Positions 38,386-47,554 of a stretch of DNA of 57,594 bases are shown piece by piece. The position numbers and the translations under genes are program-made. The stretch comes from Sphingomonas sp. PAMC 26605. GTDB taxonomy: Bacteria; Pseudomonadota; Alphaproteobacteria; Sphingomonadales; Sphingomonadaceae. Location of the stretch: the NCBI RefSeq assembly GCF_000241485.1, contig NZ_JH584241.1, positions 3,545,443 through 3,603,036 of the forward strand. Direction: 5' to 3'. The first letter of the stretch is position 1. Every line of letters starts with the position of its first letter. The notes beneath the pieces were generated by a model that saw only the letters and a list, made by a program, of their open reading frames with translations, was not told where the DNA came from and did no database searches.

Positions 38386-39620
38386 TAGCGGTCACATTCA
38401 CCAAAAACGATATCCATCGCGCCGAGGATCGCGGTCGTATCCGCCAGCATGTGGCCCTTCGACATGAAGTCCATCGCCTGCAAATGCGAGAAGGCGGTCG
38501 GGCGGATCTTGCAGCGGTACGGCTTGTTGGTGCCGTCGGCGACGAGATACACGCCGAACTCGCCCTTGGGGCTTTCGGTCGCGACATAGACGTCGCCCGC
38601 CGGCACATGGAAGCCCTCGGTGTAGAGCTTGAAGTGGTGGATCAGCGCTTCCATCGAGCGCTTCATCTCGGCGCGCTTGGGCGGCACGACCTTGCGGTCA
38701 AGCGACGCGATCGGCCCTTCGGGCATCTCGCCCAGGCACTGCTTCATAATCCGCGCCGACTGGCGGACTTCCTCGACGCGCACCATGAACCGGTCATAGC
38801 AATCGCCGCGCGTGCCGACCGGCACGTCGAAGTCCATCCGGTCGTACACGTCGTACGGCTGCGACTTGCGCAGATCCCAGGCGATGCCCGAGCCGCGGAT
38901 CATCGGGCCCGAGAAGCCCCACTTGATCGCATCGTCGCGGCTGACCGTGGCGATGTCGACGTTGCGCTGCTTGAAGATGCGGTTGTCGGCGACGAGCGAG
39001 ATCGCGTCCTCGAACAGACGCGGCAGGCGCGTGTCGAGCCAGTCGGCGATGTCGGTCAGCAGCTTGAGCGGGGCATCCTGATGGACGCCGCCCGGACGGA
39101 AATAGGCGCTGTGCATACGGGCGCCCGAAACGCGCTCGAAGAAGTTCATGCAATCTTCGCGGATCTCGAACAGCCACAGGTTCGGCGTCATCGCGCCAAC
39201 GTCCATGACGTGCGAACCGAGGTTGAGCATGTGGTTCGAGATGCGCGTCAGCTCGGCGAACAGCACGCGCAGATATTGCGCGCGCAGCGGCACTTCGAGA
39301 TCGAGCAGTTTCTCGACCGCGAGCACATAGCTATGCTCCATGCACAGCGGCGAGCAGTAATCGAGCCGGTCGAAATACGGCAGCGCCTGCATGTAGGTCT
39401 TGTATTCGATCAGCTTCTCGGTGCCGCGGTGGAGCAGGCCGACATGCGGATCGACGCGCTCGACGATCTCGCCGTCGAGTTCCATCACGAGGCGCAGCAC
39501 GCCGTGCGCGGCGGGATGCTGCGGGCCGAAGTTGATCGTGTAGTTCTGGATTTCGACGTCGCCGACCTCGGGCTTTTCGCCGTCGACATGCTTTTCCAGC
39601 TGATCGAGATAGTCGCTCAC
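38385..39620 (-). CDS. nuoD: NADH-quinone oxidoreductase subunit D
   Basis: A 411-residue 49-kDa-type subunit that forms the quinone pocket with NuoB. The conserved [21 protein letters not shown] gives the pocket His region, and FRPGGVHQD and GECDR at the C-terminus are typical. NuoC and NuoD are separate proteins here, as usual in alphaproteobacteria. The start overlaps nuoC by four bases. Confidence 0.98.
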   Translation of the reverse strand: MSDYLDQLEKHVDGEKPEVGDVEIQNYTINFGPQHPAAHGVLRLVMELDGEIVERVDPHVGLLHRGTEKLIEYKTYMQALPYFDRLDYCSPLCMEHSYVLAVEKLLDLEVPLRAQYLRVLFAELTRISNHMLNLGSHVMDVGAMTPNLWLFEIREDCMNFFERVSGARMHSAYFRPGGVHQDAPLKLLTDIADWLDTRLPRLFEDAISLVADNRIFKQRNVDIATVSRDDAIKWGFSGPMIRGSGIAWDLRKSQPYDVYDRMDFDVPVGTRGDCYDRFMVRVEEVRQSARIMKQCLGEMPEGPIASLDRKVVPPKRAEMKRSMEALIHHFKLYTEGFHVPAGDVYVATESPKGEFGVYLVADGTNKPYRCKIRPTAFSHLQAMDFMSKGHMLADTTAILGAMDIVFGECDR

Positions 39621-40465
39621 TGGTTCTGCCCTCCGCCGGTCCCGCGACCGCTGCCGTTGCTCGGCAGCACGTCGGGGTTCGGGTTCTTGCCGGGCGCATC
39701 GCCCGGGTTGGGATTGCCCGCGCCCGTCTGGGCAGTGGACTCGCTCGTCTTGGGCTCGCTCGGTGCGGCCTTGGCCGAGACGTTGGCGTCGGCCTTGACG
39801 ATCTCGTCGGCCTTGAGCGGCGTCGGCGCGCCCTTCTCTTCGGGCAGTTTCGCCTTCTCGTCACCCGGAAGGACGTATTCGGCGCCTTCCCACGGGCTCA
39901 TGAAGTCGAACGTGCGGAAATCCTGCGCGAGCTGGACCGGTTCGTACACGACGCGCTTGGCCTCTTCCGAATAGCGCAATTCGACATAGCCGCTCAGCGG
40001 GAAGTCCTTGCGCTGCGGATGCCCGCGGAAACCGTAATCGGTGAGGATACGCCGCAGATCGGCATTGCCCGAGAAGAGCACGCCGTACATGTCGTAGACT
40101 TCGCGCTCGAGCCAGCCGGCGACCGGCCAGATCCCCGTCACCGATGGCACCGGCTTCTCGTCATCGGTCTGCACATGCACGCGGATGCGATGGTTGCGCG
40201 TCAGCGAGAGCAGGCAATAGACCACTTCGAAGCGATCGACCCCGCGATCGGGATAGTCGACACCGGCGATTTCCATCAGCTGCTGATATTCGAGGCCGGG
40301 CGTGTCGCGCAGCGCGACCATCGTCTCGACCAGCGAGGCGCGATCAACGTGGAGCGCGACTTCGCCGACCGCGTCGAGCGAATGCAGCAGACGGCCACCG
40401 AGCGCAGCGGCAGCCGCATCGATCACGCCGTCATTGGCGACATAGGCAGGTGCGGGCGCCCTCAC
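39617..40465 (-). CDS. nuoC: NADH-quinone oxidoreductase subunit C with disordered C-terminal tail
   Basis: A 282-residue 30-kDa-type subunit. The signature ERE-YDMYG-F appears as [20 protein letters not shown]. The conserved domain ends near residue 205. The remaining about 75 residues are low complexity, rich in Ala, Glu, Lys, Pro, Asn and Gly, with repeated PNPG/NPNP text, and are probably disordered. The GTG start overlaps the nuoB stop (GTGA). Confidence 0.96.
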   Translation of the reverse strand: MRAPAPAYVANDGVIDAAAAALGGRLLHSLDAVGEVALHVDRASLVETMVALRDTPGLEYQQLMEIAGVDYPDRGVDRFEVVYCLLSLTRNHRIRVHVQTDDEKPVPSVTGIWPVAGWLEREVYDMYGVLFSGNADLRRILTDYGFRGHPQRKDFPLSGYVELRYSEEAKRVVYEPVQLAQDFRTFDFMSPWEGAEYVLPGDEKAKLPEEKGAPTPLKADEIVKADANVSAKAAPSEPKTSESTAQTGAGNPNPGDAPGKNPNPDVLPSNGSGRGTGGGQNQ

Positions 40466-41040
40466 CGTTCAATCGTCCCGACGCGGCGGATCTTCCGCTG
40501 GAGCTGCATGATGCCGTAGAGCAAAGCTTCGGCGGTCGGCGGGCAGCCCGGCACGTAGATGTCGACCGGAACGATCCGGTCGCAGCCGCGCACGACGCTG
40601 TAGCTATAGTGATAATAGCCGCCGCCATTGGCGCACGAGCCCATCGAGATGACGTATTTCGGCTCCGACATCTGGTTGTAGACCTTGCGTAGCGCCGGGG
40701 CCATCTTGTTGCACAGCGTACCCGCGACGATCATCACGTCCGACTGGCGCGGGGACGCGCGCGGTGCGGCGCCGAAGCGCTCGAGATCGTAGCGCGGCAT
40801 GTTGACGTGGATCATCTCGACCGCGCAGCACGCCAGACCGAACGTCATCCACCACAGCGAGCCGGTGCGTGCCCAGTGGAACAGGTCCTCGGTCGAAGTG
40901 ACGAGGAAACCCTTGTCCCCGAGTTCGCCGTTGAGATCGTTGAAGAACGCCTGATCCGGCTGCACGATCGGGTTCGGCCCGGCATCACGCAACAGTTCGA
41001 CAGGGCCCGAGTGACCGGGCAGGCTTGGTGCTACTCCCAT
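40462..41040 (-). CDS. nuoB: NADH-quinone oxidoreductase subunit B
   Basis: A 192-residue subunit that binds cluster N2, the direct electron donor to quinone, through the adjacent Cys71-Cys72 pair and Cys residues in GSCANGGG and GCPPTAE. The ATG at 41040 overlaps the nuoA end by ten bases; the longer in-frame upstream sequence is nuoA read in another frame. Confidence 0.97.
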   Translation of the reverse strand: MGVAPSLPGHSGPVELLRDAGPNPIVQPDQAFFNDLNGELGDKGFLVTSTEDLFHWARTGSLWWMTFGLACCAVEMIHVNMPRYDLERFGAAPRASPRQSDVMIVAGTLCNKMAPALRKVYNQMSEPKYVISMGSCANGGGYYHYSYSVVRGCDRIVPVDIYVPGCPPTAEALLYGIMQLQRKIRRVGTIER

Positions 41041-41405
41041 TCGAGCGCTCCCTTCTTCCATGCATAGACGAGGCCAAGCGCGAGTTCGACGATGAACAGC
41101 ATCATCGAGCCCCAGGCGACCCAGCCGAGTTTGAAGACCGATACGGCCCAGGGATAGAGAAACGCCGCTTCCAGATCGAAGATGATGAAGAGGATGGCGA
41201 CGAGGTAGAAGCGCACGTCGAACTGGCTGCGCGGATCCTCGAATGCGGGGAAGCCGCATTCATATTCGCTGAGCTTTTCGGCGGTAGGCTTGTGTGCGCC
41301 CGTGAAGCGTGCCGCGATGATCGGCAGGAACACGAACGCGCTCGACAGCACCAGGGCTACGCCCAGGAACAGCAGAATCGGGAGATATTGCGACAGGTCG
41401 AGCAT
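41031..41405 (-). CDS. nuoA: NADH-quinone oxidoreductase subunit A
   Basis: A 124-residue membrane subunit with three helices and the conserved loop [20 protein letters not shown] that contacts the quinone site. It is the first gene of the operon. The region before it (41406-41575) is divergent with a YbjN-like gene and contains a Fur-box-like sequence. Confidence 0.96.
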   Translation of the reverse strand: MLDLSQYLPILLFLGVALVLSSAFVFLPIIAARFTGAHKPTAEKLSEYECGFPAFEDPRSQFDVRFYLVAILFIIFDLEAAFLYPWAVSVFKLGWVAWGSMMLFIVELALGLVYAWKKGALEWE

Positions 41406-41490
41406 GATCAGCCTTGGGTGCTTCTCGCATGTGCGAACGGATGCCCGGGGCTTTAGGACGATGGTCCCGAGCGGGCAAGGCTCTGGACAG

Positions 41491-41505
41491 TGAGAATGAC
41501 TCGCA
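41491..41505. promoter_or_regulatory. Fur-box-like sequence in the nuoA/YbjN divergent region
   Basis: TGAGAATGACTCGCA differs at one position from TGAGAATGATTCGCA, a core seen in many proteobacterial Fur sites. It overlaps a perfect 6-4-6 palindrome, TGACTCGCAAGAGTCA, at 41497-41512. It is 86 bases before the nuoA ATG and 71 bases before the divergent ATG, so a regulator here could affect both. Motif matching by eye only. Confidence 0.35.
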
Positions 41506-41575
41506 AGAGTCACGGTTGCAATTGCCGTCCTTCCGGGGCACTCTTCGCGCAGACTCTGGCGGAGGGGGAACGCCC

Positions 41576-42046
41576 ATGAGACTCAACGGACTTTACGCGA
41601 TTGCTGCGGTTGCCATGATAACCGTCGCCACATCGGCGACGGCGCAGACGGTCGACGCCGCCCGCCCTTCCTCGCTGGTCGCAGCGCTGCAGGAAGGCGG
41701 CTACAAGGCCGCTCTCGACACCGATGGTTCGGGCGATCCGCGGATCAAGAGCGCGGCGTCGGGAGCGAACTTTTCGATCTATTTCTACGGATGCACGGCG
41801 AACACCAACTGCAAGTCGATCCAGTTTTCGACGAGCTATACCGTCAAACCGAAATTGACCTTGCAGAAGATCAACGAGTGGAACGCGAAAAACCGGTTCG
41901 CGCAGGCCTATCTTGACCAGGATGGCGATCCGGTCATCCAGTTCGACGTGGTGCTCCAGAACGGAGCACCGTCGCGCTTATTCCTCGCATCCGTCGAACG
42001 CTGGACGACCGCCATGGGGGCTTTCCAGACCTTCATCGGCTGGTAG
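41576..42046 (+). CDS. secreted YbjN-domain protein
   Basis: A 156-residue protein with a clear Sec signal peptide ([20 protein letters not shown], cleavage after ATA-Q near 24) and a domain resembling the YbjN type III chaperone-like fold ([14 protein letters not shown], then [20 protein letters not shown]). Periplasmic. The family function is not firmly known. The ATG is preceded by GGAGGGGGAA, a very strong ribosome binding site. It is divergent from the nuo operon. Confidence 0.85.
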   Translation: MRLNGLYAIAAVAMITVATSATAQTVDAARPSSLVAALQEGGYKAALDTDGSGDPRIKSAASGANFSIYFYGCTANTNCKSIQFSTSYTVKPKLTLQKINEWNAKNRFAQAYLDQDGDPVIQFDVVLQNGAPSRLFLASVERWTTAMGAFQTFIGW

Positions 42047-42058
42047 GCCCGCCACTCC

Positions 42059-42871
42059 TCAGCGCAGTGCGTTCGCCAGCAGCTTGTGCAGCCGCGACTG
42101 CAGCGCATCGTTCGCCGCGAGGATCTCGCTGCGCTGGACCATCTGGTCGCTGCCGCGGAAATCGCTGACGAAACCGCCGGCTTCCTTGACCAGCAACAGC
42201 CCGGCCGCGACATCCCACGGCTTGAGGCCGCTTTCCCAATAGCCATCGTACCGGCCCGCCGCGACCCATGCGAGATCGAGCGCCGCCGACCCCATGCGGC
42301 GGATACCCGCGACTTCGGGCGCGATCGCACCGAAGATGCGGCTCCACTCGGTGAAATTGCCATGGCCGAGGAACGGAATGCCCGTCGCGATCAGCGAGTC
42401 GGCGAGGTCGCGGCGCGCCGAAACGCGCAAGCGCTGCTCCTGGACCCAGGCGCCCCGCCCCTTTTCAGCCCAGAACGCTTCATCGGTGATCGGCTGATAG
42501 ACCATCGCCGAGGTAATCTCGCGCTTACCGTTGGGCAGCGTCTCCTCGACCGCGATCGAGATCGAGAAATGCGGAATGCCGTGGAGGAAGTTGGTCGTGC
42601 CATCGAGCGGATCGACGATGAAGCGCGGCTTGTTGGGGTCGCCGGCTACTTCGCCGCGCTCCTCCATCAGGAAGCCCCAATCGGGACGGGCGCGCGACAG
42701 TTCCTCGTAGATCGTCTGCTCGGCGCGCTGGTCGGCGATCGAAACGAAGTCGGCCGGCCCCTTGCGGCTGACCTGAAGCTGCTGGACTTCGTTGAAGTCA
42801 CGGCGGAGACGCGGGCCAGCCTTGCGGACGGCGCGGTCGATGATCGTCATGAGACCGGAATGGGAGGGCAT
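42059..42871 (-). CDS. suhB: inositol monophosphatase family protein (SuhB-like)
   Basis: A 270-residue Mg2+-dependent phosphatase. Metal ligands are Glu70/71 (EERGE) and the DPLDGTTNF motif (Asp87, Asp90), plus a C-terminal WDVAAG segment. SuhB-type enzymes dephosphorylate inositol phosphate and some also act in rRNA transcription complexes; which applies here cannot be told. It is convergent with the YbjN gene and shares a strand with efp, separated by a repeat. Confidence 0.92.
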   Translation of the reverse strand: MPSHSGLMTIIDRAVRKAGPRLRRDFNEVQQLQVSRKGPADFVSIADQRAEQTIYEELSRARPDWGFLMEERGEVAGDPNKPRFIVDPLDGTTNFLHGIPHFSISIAVEETLPNGKREITSAMVYQPITDEAFWAEKGRGAWVQEQRLRVSARRDLADSLIATGIPFLGHGNFTEWSRIFGAIAPEVAGIRRMGSAALDLAWVAAGRYDGYWESGLKPWDVAAGLLLVKEAGGFVSDFRGSDQMVQRSEILAANDALQSRLHKLLANALR

Positions 42872-42885
42872 TCTTTTTCTTCCTT

Positions 42886-43015
42886 CTCCCTCTCCCCGCT
42901 TGCGGGGAGAGGGTCGGGGAGAGGGGGAGTATCGAGCGTTACCGCCGATGACTGCCCCTCTCCCTCGCTTCGCTTCGCTCGCTTGCCCTCTCCCCGCAAG
43001 CGGGGAGAGGGAGAG
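42886..43015. repeat. inverted CTCTCCCCGC palindrome pair between efp and suhB
   Basis: Palindromes CCCTCTCCCCGCTTGCGGGG-AGAGGG (42888-42913) and CCCTCTCCCCGCAAGCGGGG-AGAGGG (42986-43011) are inverted copies at the ends of a 130-base element with a variable centre that contains CGCTTCGCTTCGCTCGCTT. It is distinct in sequence from the GTCAY family but similar in design. Confidence 0.85.
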
Positions 43016-43017
43016 AT

Positions 43018-43581
43018 TCAGTCAGCCCGTCGCACGTAGGTCTGCTCGTATACATCGACGACGATCCGCGTGCCTGCACCGATATGCGGCGGCACCATCA
43101 CGCGCACGCCATTCTCGAGGATCGCAGGCTTGTAGCTCGACGAGGCGGTCTGCCCCTTCACGACGGCGTCGGCCTCGACGATCGTCGCCTCGATCGTGTC
43201 GGGGAGCTGCACCGAGATCGGACGCTCGTCCCACAATTCCATCACGACGTCCATGCCGTCCTGCAGGAAAGCCGCGGCATCGCCGAGGATGCCGGCGTCG
43301 AGCGTGATCTGCTCGTAATTGATCTTGTCCATGAAGGTCAGCGTGTCGCCCTCGCGGAACAGATACTGGAAATCGACCGTGTCCATGCGGACCTTCTCGA
43401 CGCTTTCGGCCGAACGGAAGCGGACGTTGGTCTTGCGGCCGTCGATGAGGTTCTTCATCTCGACCTGCATATAGGCCCCGCCCTTGCCCGGCTGGGTATG
43501 CTGGATCTTGACGGTCTTCCAGATACCGCCTTCATATTCCAGGATATTGCCGGGACGAATTTCGACCGCGTTGATCTTCAT
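43018..43581 (-). CDS. efp: translation elongation factor P
   Basis: A 187-residue EF-P that relieves ribosome stalling at polyproline. Domain I carries Lys33 in [10 protein letters not shown], the position that is modified with beta-lysine in species with EpmA/EpmB; those genes are not in the window. The start at 43581 gives the usual [12 protein letters not shown]. The genome's many Pro-rich stretches fit a need for EF-P. Confidence 0.97.
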   Translation of the reverse strand: MKINAVEIRPGNILEYEGGIWKTVKIQHTQPGKGGAYMQVEMKNLIDGRKTNVRFRSAESVEKVRMDTVDFQYLFREGDTLTFMDKINYEQITLDAGILGDAAAFLQDGMDVVMELWDERPISVQLPDTIEATIVEADAVVKGQTASSSYKPAILENGVRVMVPPHIGAGTRIVVDVYEQTYVRRAD

Positions 43582-43638
43582 GGGGGAGCCTGTAGTTGGA
43601 AAGAGCCAAGCGCACGGCACGCCGCGCGGAGGTGCGCC

Positions 43639-44253
43639 TTAGCGGGGCAAGGGCTTTCCGGCAAGATAGGGGTAGGGATCGACGTCCGTGCCCTCGTACC
43701 AATGCTGGTCGGGCGTCGTGTGGGTCAGCCCGAAATGAAGATGGAAATTCCCGGCCCCGGCGTTGCCCGTGTCGCCGACATAGCCGAGCACATCGCCGAC
43801 CTTGACCGACTGGCCTTCTTGCAGCCCGGGTGCATAGCCGCTGAGATGGGCATAGTAATAGGTCCAGTTCCGCGCCGGCGAGCGGACATAGACCGTGGTG
43901 CCCCCCGCCGCGCTCACCCACAGCTTTTCGACCATCCCCGGCGCTGCGGCGGTAACCGGGGTGTTGGATGGCGCCATCAGGTCGGCGCCGTGATGTTCGC
44001 GCAAGCCATTCTCGCGCGGATCACCCCACGAATCGCGAAGGTCCTGCCGTCGCATACCGCCGACCGGGACCGCGAGTACGCTTCCCTCCCCCAGCGCGGC
44101 CGCCCCCGCCGCCGGCAAAGGCGTGCCGGCGGGGGATGGCGCTGCACTGCTCTCGATCCGGCGTGACGCCTCGGGCAGCAGGGCCAGCAGCGCGATCCAC
44201 GCTGCCGCGATGATCGCCAGCGAGATCAGGATGAAACGCGCAACCCGGTTCAC
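43639..44253 (-). CDS. M23-family metallopeptidase, membrane anchored
   Basis: A 204-residue LytM/M23 peptidase that would cut or sense peptidoglycan peptides in the periplasm. An N-terminal membrane anchor (7-28) is followed by a Pro/Ala linker and the M23 domain with zinc ligands His87 and Asp91 (HHGAD) and His173 in HLHFG, with His136 and His171 also conserved. All catalytic residues are present, so it is predicted to be active. It lies four bases from the L,D-transpeptidase gene. Confidence 0.9.
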   Translation of the reverse strand: MNRVARFILISLAIIAAAWIALLALLPEASRRIESSAAPSPAGTPLPAAGAAALGEGSVLAVPVGGMRRQDLRDSWGDPRENGLREHHGADLMAPSNTPVTAAAPGMVEKLWVSAAGGTTVYVRSPARNWTYYYAHLSGYAPGLQEGQSVKVGDVLGYVGDTGNAGAGNFHLHFGLTHTTPDQHWYEGTDVDPYPYLAGKPLPR

Positions 44254-44257
44254 GCGA

Positions 44258-45274
44258 TCACTTCTCGAAAATCGCCGGCGTGCCCGGCTTGACCATCATC
44301 GACAGCCGCGCGACGTCCCAATTGGTCAGGCGAATGCAGCCATGGCTCTCGGCGCGCCCGATCGTCTCAGGCGACGGCGTGCCGTGGATGCCGTAATGCT
44401 CCTTGGACAGATCGAGCCACACCACTCCGACCGGTCCGTTCGGCCCAGGGGGAAGCAAGGCAGCCTTCGCGCTGCCCTTGGCGTCCCAGAACAGCTTGGG
44501 GTTGTAATGGAACGGCGGGTTGTACGACGGACCGTTGATCTTCCACGTCCCGATCGGCAGCGGATCATGCTCGCTGCCCATCGTCGCCATGAACTGCGCG
44601 ACGAGTTTGCCGTCCTTGTCGAGCACGCGGAGCACTTCGCGCGATTTGCTCACCACGATCTTGGCGCCTGTGGGCTGGGTCGAATCGATGTTGAGCGACG
44701 CGAGCGTCTGACGCCATTTCTCGGGCAGTTTGGGATTATACGCCATCGAGGATGCGACGGCGTTTGGCACGACGATCTTGCTGCCGGGCTTGAGCGGCGT
44801 GGTCGGGCTGTTGAGTTCGACCAGGACCGCCGGGGTGGTGTGGAACATCTCGCCAAGCTTCTCCATCGCATTGCGATAGCCGAGCTCCGTCAGCTTCGCC
44901 TGGAGCGCCGGGTCCTTCGGCAAGGGATTGGTATACGGCCCAGCAAGCATTTCCGGCGTCAGCGTCACCGTCACCGACGGACGCCACTTACGATCGGGGT
45001 ACAGCGCCTGCAGCGTGGGCTTATCCAGTTCGCCGGTTTGCTGGAGGCCGCGCGCTTCCTGGAAACCCCTGAGTGCAGCGACCAGCGACTTGCCTTGGCG
45101 ACCGTCGAGCACCCCCGGCGAAAAGCCGAGATGATCAAGGATGACCTGGACATGGAGCGTGGAGGGATCGAGCGTTGTCGCAGCGGGCGCGGATTTTGTT
45201 CCAGGCGCGGCTGCGGCGATCAGCCCAAAGGAGGCTATCGCCAGACAGGCCGTTCCGGCCACCATGTTCCGCAT
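44258..45274 (-). CDS. L,D-transpeptidase with peptidoglycan-binding and LysM-like domains
   Basis: A 338-residue secreted YkuD-family enzyme that makes 3-3 peptidoglycan crosslinks or anchors lipoproteins. After a signal peptide (1-24) there is a peptidoglycan-binding domain (about 35-92), a LysM-like segment (about 130-172, LKPGSKIVVPN), and the catalytic domain (203-336) with HGT at 298-300 and SHGCIRL carrying His311 and the nucleophile Cys313. It is cotranscribed with the M23 peptidase. Confidence 0.92.
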   Translation of the reverse strand: MRNMVAGTACLAIASFGLIAAAAPGTKSAPAATTLDPSTLHVQVILDHLGFSPGVLDGRQGKSLVAALRGFQEARGLQQTGELDKPTLQALYPDRKWRPSVTVTLTPEMLAGPYTNPLPKDPALQAKLTELGYRNAMEKLGEMFHTTPAVLVELNSPTTPLKPGSKIVVPNAVASSMAYNPKLPEKWRQTLASLNIDSTQPTGAKIVVSKSREVLRVLDKDGKLVAQFMATMGSEHDPLPIGTWKINGPSYNPPFHYNPKLFWDAKGSAKAALLPPGPNGPVGVVWLDLSKEHYGIHGTPSPETIGRAESHGCIRLTNWDVARLSMMVKPGTPAIFEK

Positions 45275-45353
45275 TACGCTCGGCTCCTACATATTCACTA
45301 TGCAGACAACGACTTGTGACACGCTTGTGTCCGACCAAATACACGCCCCCGAA

Positions 45354-45899
45354 ATGAAACTTTCGCGGCGGGGCCTGCTCGGTGGCGTTCTCGCCGGGGG
45401 CGCGGCGCTTGCTTTCCCGCTTCCCGCAATGGCGGTCGGCACCGAATGGCGTCTCGCGATCCGCAACGTCCATAATAATGAGACCGTCGATGCGCTGTTC
45501 GCGCGCAACGGCGCGTTCGTCCCGCAGGGTCTTGCCGAGCTCAATCACGGCCTGCGCGACTGGCGCACTGGTCAGGCGACCGCGATGGACCGGCGGTTGC
45601 TGGCTCTGCTCGTCCGGTTGCGCGACAAGCTCGAACTGACCGGCCGCACCAAGATCGACCTGATCTCGGGCTATCGCTCGCCGGCCACCAACGCGTCGCT
45701 ACGCGCCAGGGGCGGCGCGCATACCGGCGTCGCGAGCCAGAGCCAGCACATGCTGGGCAAGGCGACCGACATCAAGATCGGCGGCGTGACGCTCGACCGG
45801 TTGCACGGCGCGGCGTTGGCGCTCGGCGGCGGCGGTGTGGGGTTCTATCCGCGCGACGGGTTCGTCCATGTCGATACCGGCCGCGTGCGGCACTGGTAA
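45354..45899 (+). CDS. DUF882/YcbK-like M15 peptidase with Tat-like signal
   Basis: A 181-residue protein with an SRRGLLGG twin-arginine-like signal, a hydrophobic core and cleavage near AMA-V (27). The mature part has the D-Ala-D-Ala carboxypeptidase-like fold: SGYRSP (105-110), His132 and Asp139 in HMLGKATD, and HVD (172-174) as zinc ligands. It probably trims peptidoglycan peptides. An alternative ATG at 45300 exists, but 45354 gives the better Tat signal. It is divergent from the L,D-transpeptidase. Confidence 0.9.
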   Translation: MKLSRRGLLGGVLAGGAALAFPLPAMAVGTEWRLAIRNVHNNETVDALFARNGAFVPQGLAELNHGLRDWRTGQATAMDRRLLALLVRLRDKLELTGRTKIDLISGYRSPATNASLRARGGAHTGVASQSQHMLGKATDIKIGGVTLDRLHGAALALGGGGVGFYPRDGFVHVDTGRVRHW

Positions 45900-45903
45900 C
45901 GCG

Positions 45904-46176
45904 TTAGGGGTAACTCTGGCGTGTATGCAACACGCGGACGACCCTGACGAGATCATCGTCGACCCGATAGACGACGACATAATTCGGGGTCACGACCGCT
46001 TCGCGCGTCGGGCCGACGCGGCCGCGACGATAGAGGTACGGATTGACCGTGATCAGCTCGAGAGTCCGATCCACGGCATCGTTGAGTCGTGTGGCAGCCG
46101 CTGGATTGCGATCCCCGATGTACCCGAGGATCCCGCGAAAATCGTCTACGGCTCTATCGTCCCAGATCAGCCGCAT
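45904..46176 (-). CDS. RelE/ParE family toxin
   Basis: A 90-residue protein with the ParE pattern: MRLIWDDRAVDDFRGILGYI at the N-terminus, a central RLNDAVDRTLELI helix, NPYLYRRGRVGPTREAV, and the terminal strands YVVVYRVDDD and VVRVLHTRQSYP. ParE toxins inhibit DNA gyrase; RelE-type members cut mRNA. It overlaps the upstream antitoxin gene by 23 bases. No transposase or other mobile-element gene is adjacent. Confidence 0.9.
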   Translation of the reverse strand: MRLIWDDRAVDDFRGILGYIGDRNPAAATRLNDAVDRTLELITVNPYLYRRGRVGPTREAVVTPNYVVVYRVDDDLVRVVRVLHTRQSYP

Positions 46177-46348
46177 CGAGCTTCTTCGATTCGATCAGCG
46201 CGCGCATCTCGGCCATGACCACATCATGCGGAATGCCTGGGCCCGGCTCATCCAGCGCTTCCTGCACCTTGGCGCGAAACCAGAGGTCATACGCCTCGGC
46301 CTCCTCGGTGGTGGCGAATTCGGACTCGATCGGAGACAGTTTGGCCAT
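46154..46348 (-). CDS. antitoxin partner of the ParE-like toxin
   Basis: A 64-residue acidic protein, MAKLSPIESEFATTEEAEAY followed by DLWFRAKVQEALDEPGPGIP and a Met/Arg-rich helix. This resembles the small stability-determinant antitoxins that precede ParE toxins. It is upstream of and overlaps the toxin by 23 bases, the usual order for a type II module. The start at 46348 gives the compact family form. Confidence 0.85.
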   Translation of the reverse strand: MAKLSPIESEFATTEEAEAYDLWFRAKVQEALDEPGPGIPHDVVMAEMRALIESKKLDAADLGR

Positions 46349-46380
46349 GGCGGGTCCATAGCATAAATGCCCGCGAGTCT

Positions 46381-47079
46381 CTACCCGCCGAGCACCGCCG
46401 CGAAGGCCTGGACCGCCGCCGCCTCGTCCCCGCCCCACACCGCGTTAGACACCGCGACGAAGTCCGCGCCTGCCGCGACGAGCGGCGCGGCATTCGCCGG
46501 CGTGATCCCGCCGATCGCGACGCACGGGATTTCGAACACCGTTGTCCACCAGCTCAGCAGCACCGGATCGGCGACGTGTTCGGTAACCTTGGTCGTCGTC
46601 GGATAGAAGGCGCCGAACGCGACATAATCCGCCCCCGCCTCGCCCGCTTCCATCGCGAAATGACGGCTGTCGGCGCACGAAACCCCGATCTGCGCCGCCG
46701 CACCGAGTTCGGAACGCGCTTCGCGTGGGTCGCCGTCGTCTTGCCCGAGATGCACGCCATCCGCCCCGAGCCGCTTGGCGAGCGAAATGCTGTCATTGAC
46801 GATGAACGCGACGTCGGCGTCGGCGCAGATCCGCTGCAGCGGATCGGCCAGAGCCGCCGCGACATGCTGGTCGACATCCTTGACGCGGAACTGGAACGCC
46901 GCGACCGGCCCCGCGTCGAGCGCGCGCCGCAGCCGATCGGGGAAACCGCCGGTCACGTCGAGCGGCGAGACGAGATAGAGCTGGCACGGCGGTCGCCGGA
47001 TATCGCGCGTGAAGCGCGCCGCGAAATTGGGGTCGAGCGGGCCGAGCGGATCTTCGCCGCGTGCGTCTTCAATGTCCAT
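46381..47079 (-). CDS. thiE: thiamine phosphate synthase
   Basis: A 232-residue TIM-barrel enzyme joining the thiazole and pyrimidine moieties of thiamine. It shows QFRVKDVDQ (substrate loop), FIVNDSISLAKRLGADGVHL with GQDD, and AIGGITPANA (phosphate binding). An N-terminal extension of about 30 residues precedes the barrel. The start at 47079 overlaps the upstream membrane-protein gene by 11 bases, so it belongs to the fda-membrane protein-thiE transcript. Confidence 0.93.
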   Translation of the reverse strand: MDIEDARGEDPLGPLDPNFAARFTRDIRRPPCQLYLVSPLDVTGGFPDRLRRALDAGPVAAFQFRVKDVDQHVAAALADPLQRICADADVAFIVNDSISLAKRLGADGVHLGQDDGDPREARSELGAAAQIGVSCADSRHFAMEAGEAGADYVAFGAFYPTTTKVTEHVADPVLLSWWTTVFEIPCVAIGGITPANAAPLVAAGADFVAVSNAVWGGDEAAAVQAFAAVLGG

Positions 47080-47551
47080 GACGCGGCGATAGCGCCGCGA
47101 TAGCGGCATGGAAAGCCACCGGATCATCGAGCTTGTGCGCGACGGCGTAGAGCTTGCGCCCGCGGCGCAGCTCGATCGGCGGGTCGAGATCGACGACCAC
47201 GCTCGGCCAGCTCGCCAAAGCAAGGTTGAGGACACCGCGCTGCTTGATCGCCGCCGCATCCCAAGTCGCGCGCAAGCCCGCGATGTTCGCGACAGGGATC
47301 GTGACCGATCGCAGCGACCCGGCGCGCATCGTCAGCGCGCCGTCGGCCAGCGTCACCGGCAAGCGTCGAAACGATCGGATCAAGCCGATCAGCGCAATCA
47401 CCAGTGACGCATCAAGTACGCCAGCCACCAGCGCCGCCCACCATCCGAGCCAGACGACGACGACGAGATGCACCACCAGCATCTCGACGATCGCGATGCC
47501 GAGCAGAACGCCTATCATCGGAGCCAGGCTACGATGATAGGCGAATTCCAC
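47069..47551 (-). CDS. hypothetical membrane protein with PH-like cytosolic domain
   Basis: A 160-residue protein with two membrane helices (about 12-35 and 40-60) and a C-terminal soluble part from 65 onward with alternating strands (LADGALTMRAG, TIPVANIAGLRA), which is similar in layout to bacterial PH-like domain proteins. I do not recognise a defined family. It lies three bases after fda and overlaps thiE by 11 bases. Confidence 0.75.
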   Translation of the reverse strand: MEFAYHRSLAPMIGVLLGIAIVEMLVVHLVVVVWLGWWAALVAGVLDASLVIALIGLIRSFRRLPVTLADGALTMRAGSLRSVTIPVANIAGLRATWDAAAIKQRGVLNLALASWPSVVVDLDPPIELRRGRKLYAVAHKLDDPVAFHAAIAALSPRHGH

Positions 47552-47554
47552 GGC

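Noticed and set aside
45141..45353. Longer N-terminus for the M15-like peptidase
   Set aside because: It reads through the divergent promoter and the L,D-transpeptidase gene; the Tat-like signal starts at 45354.
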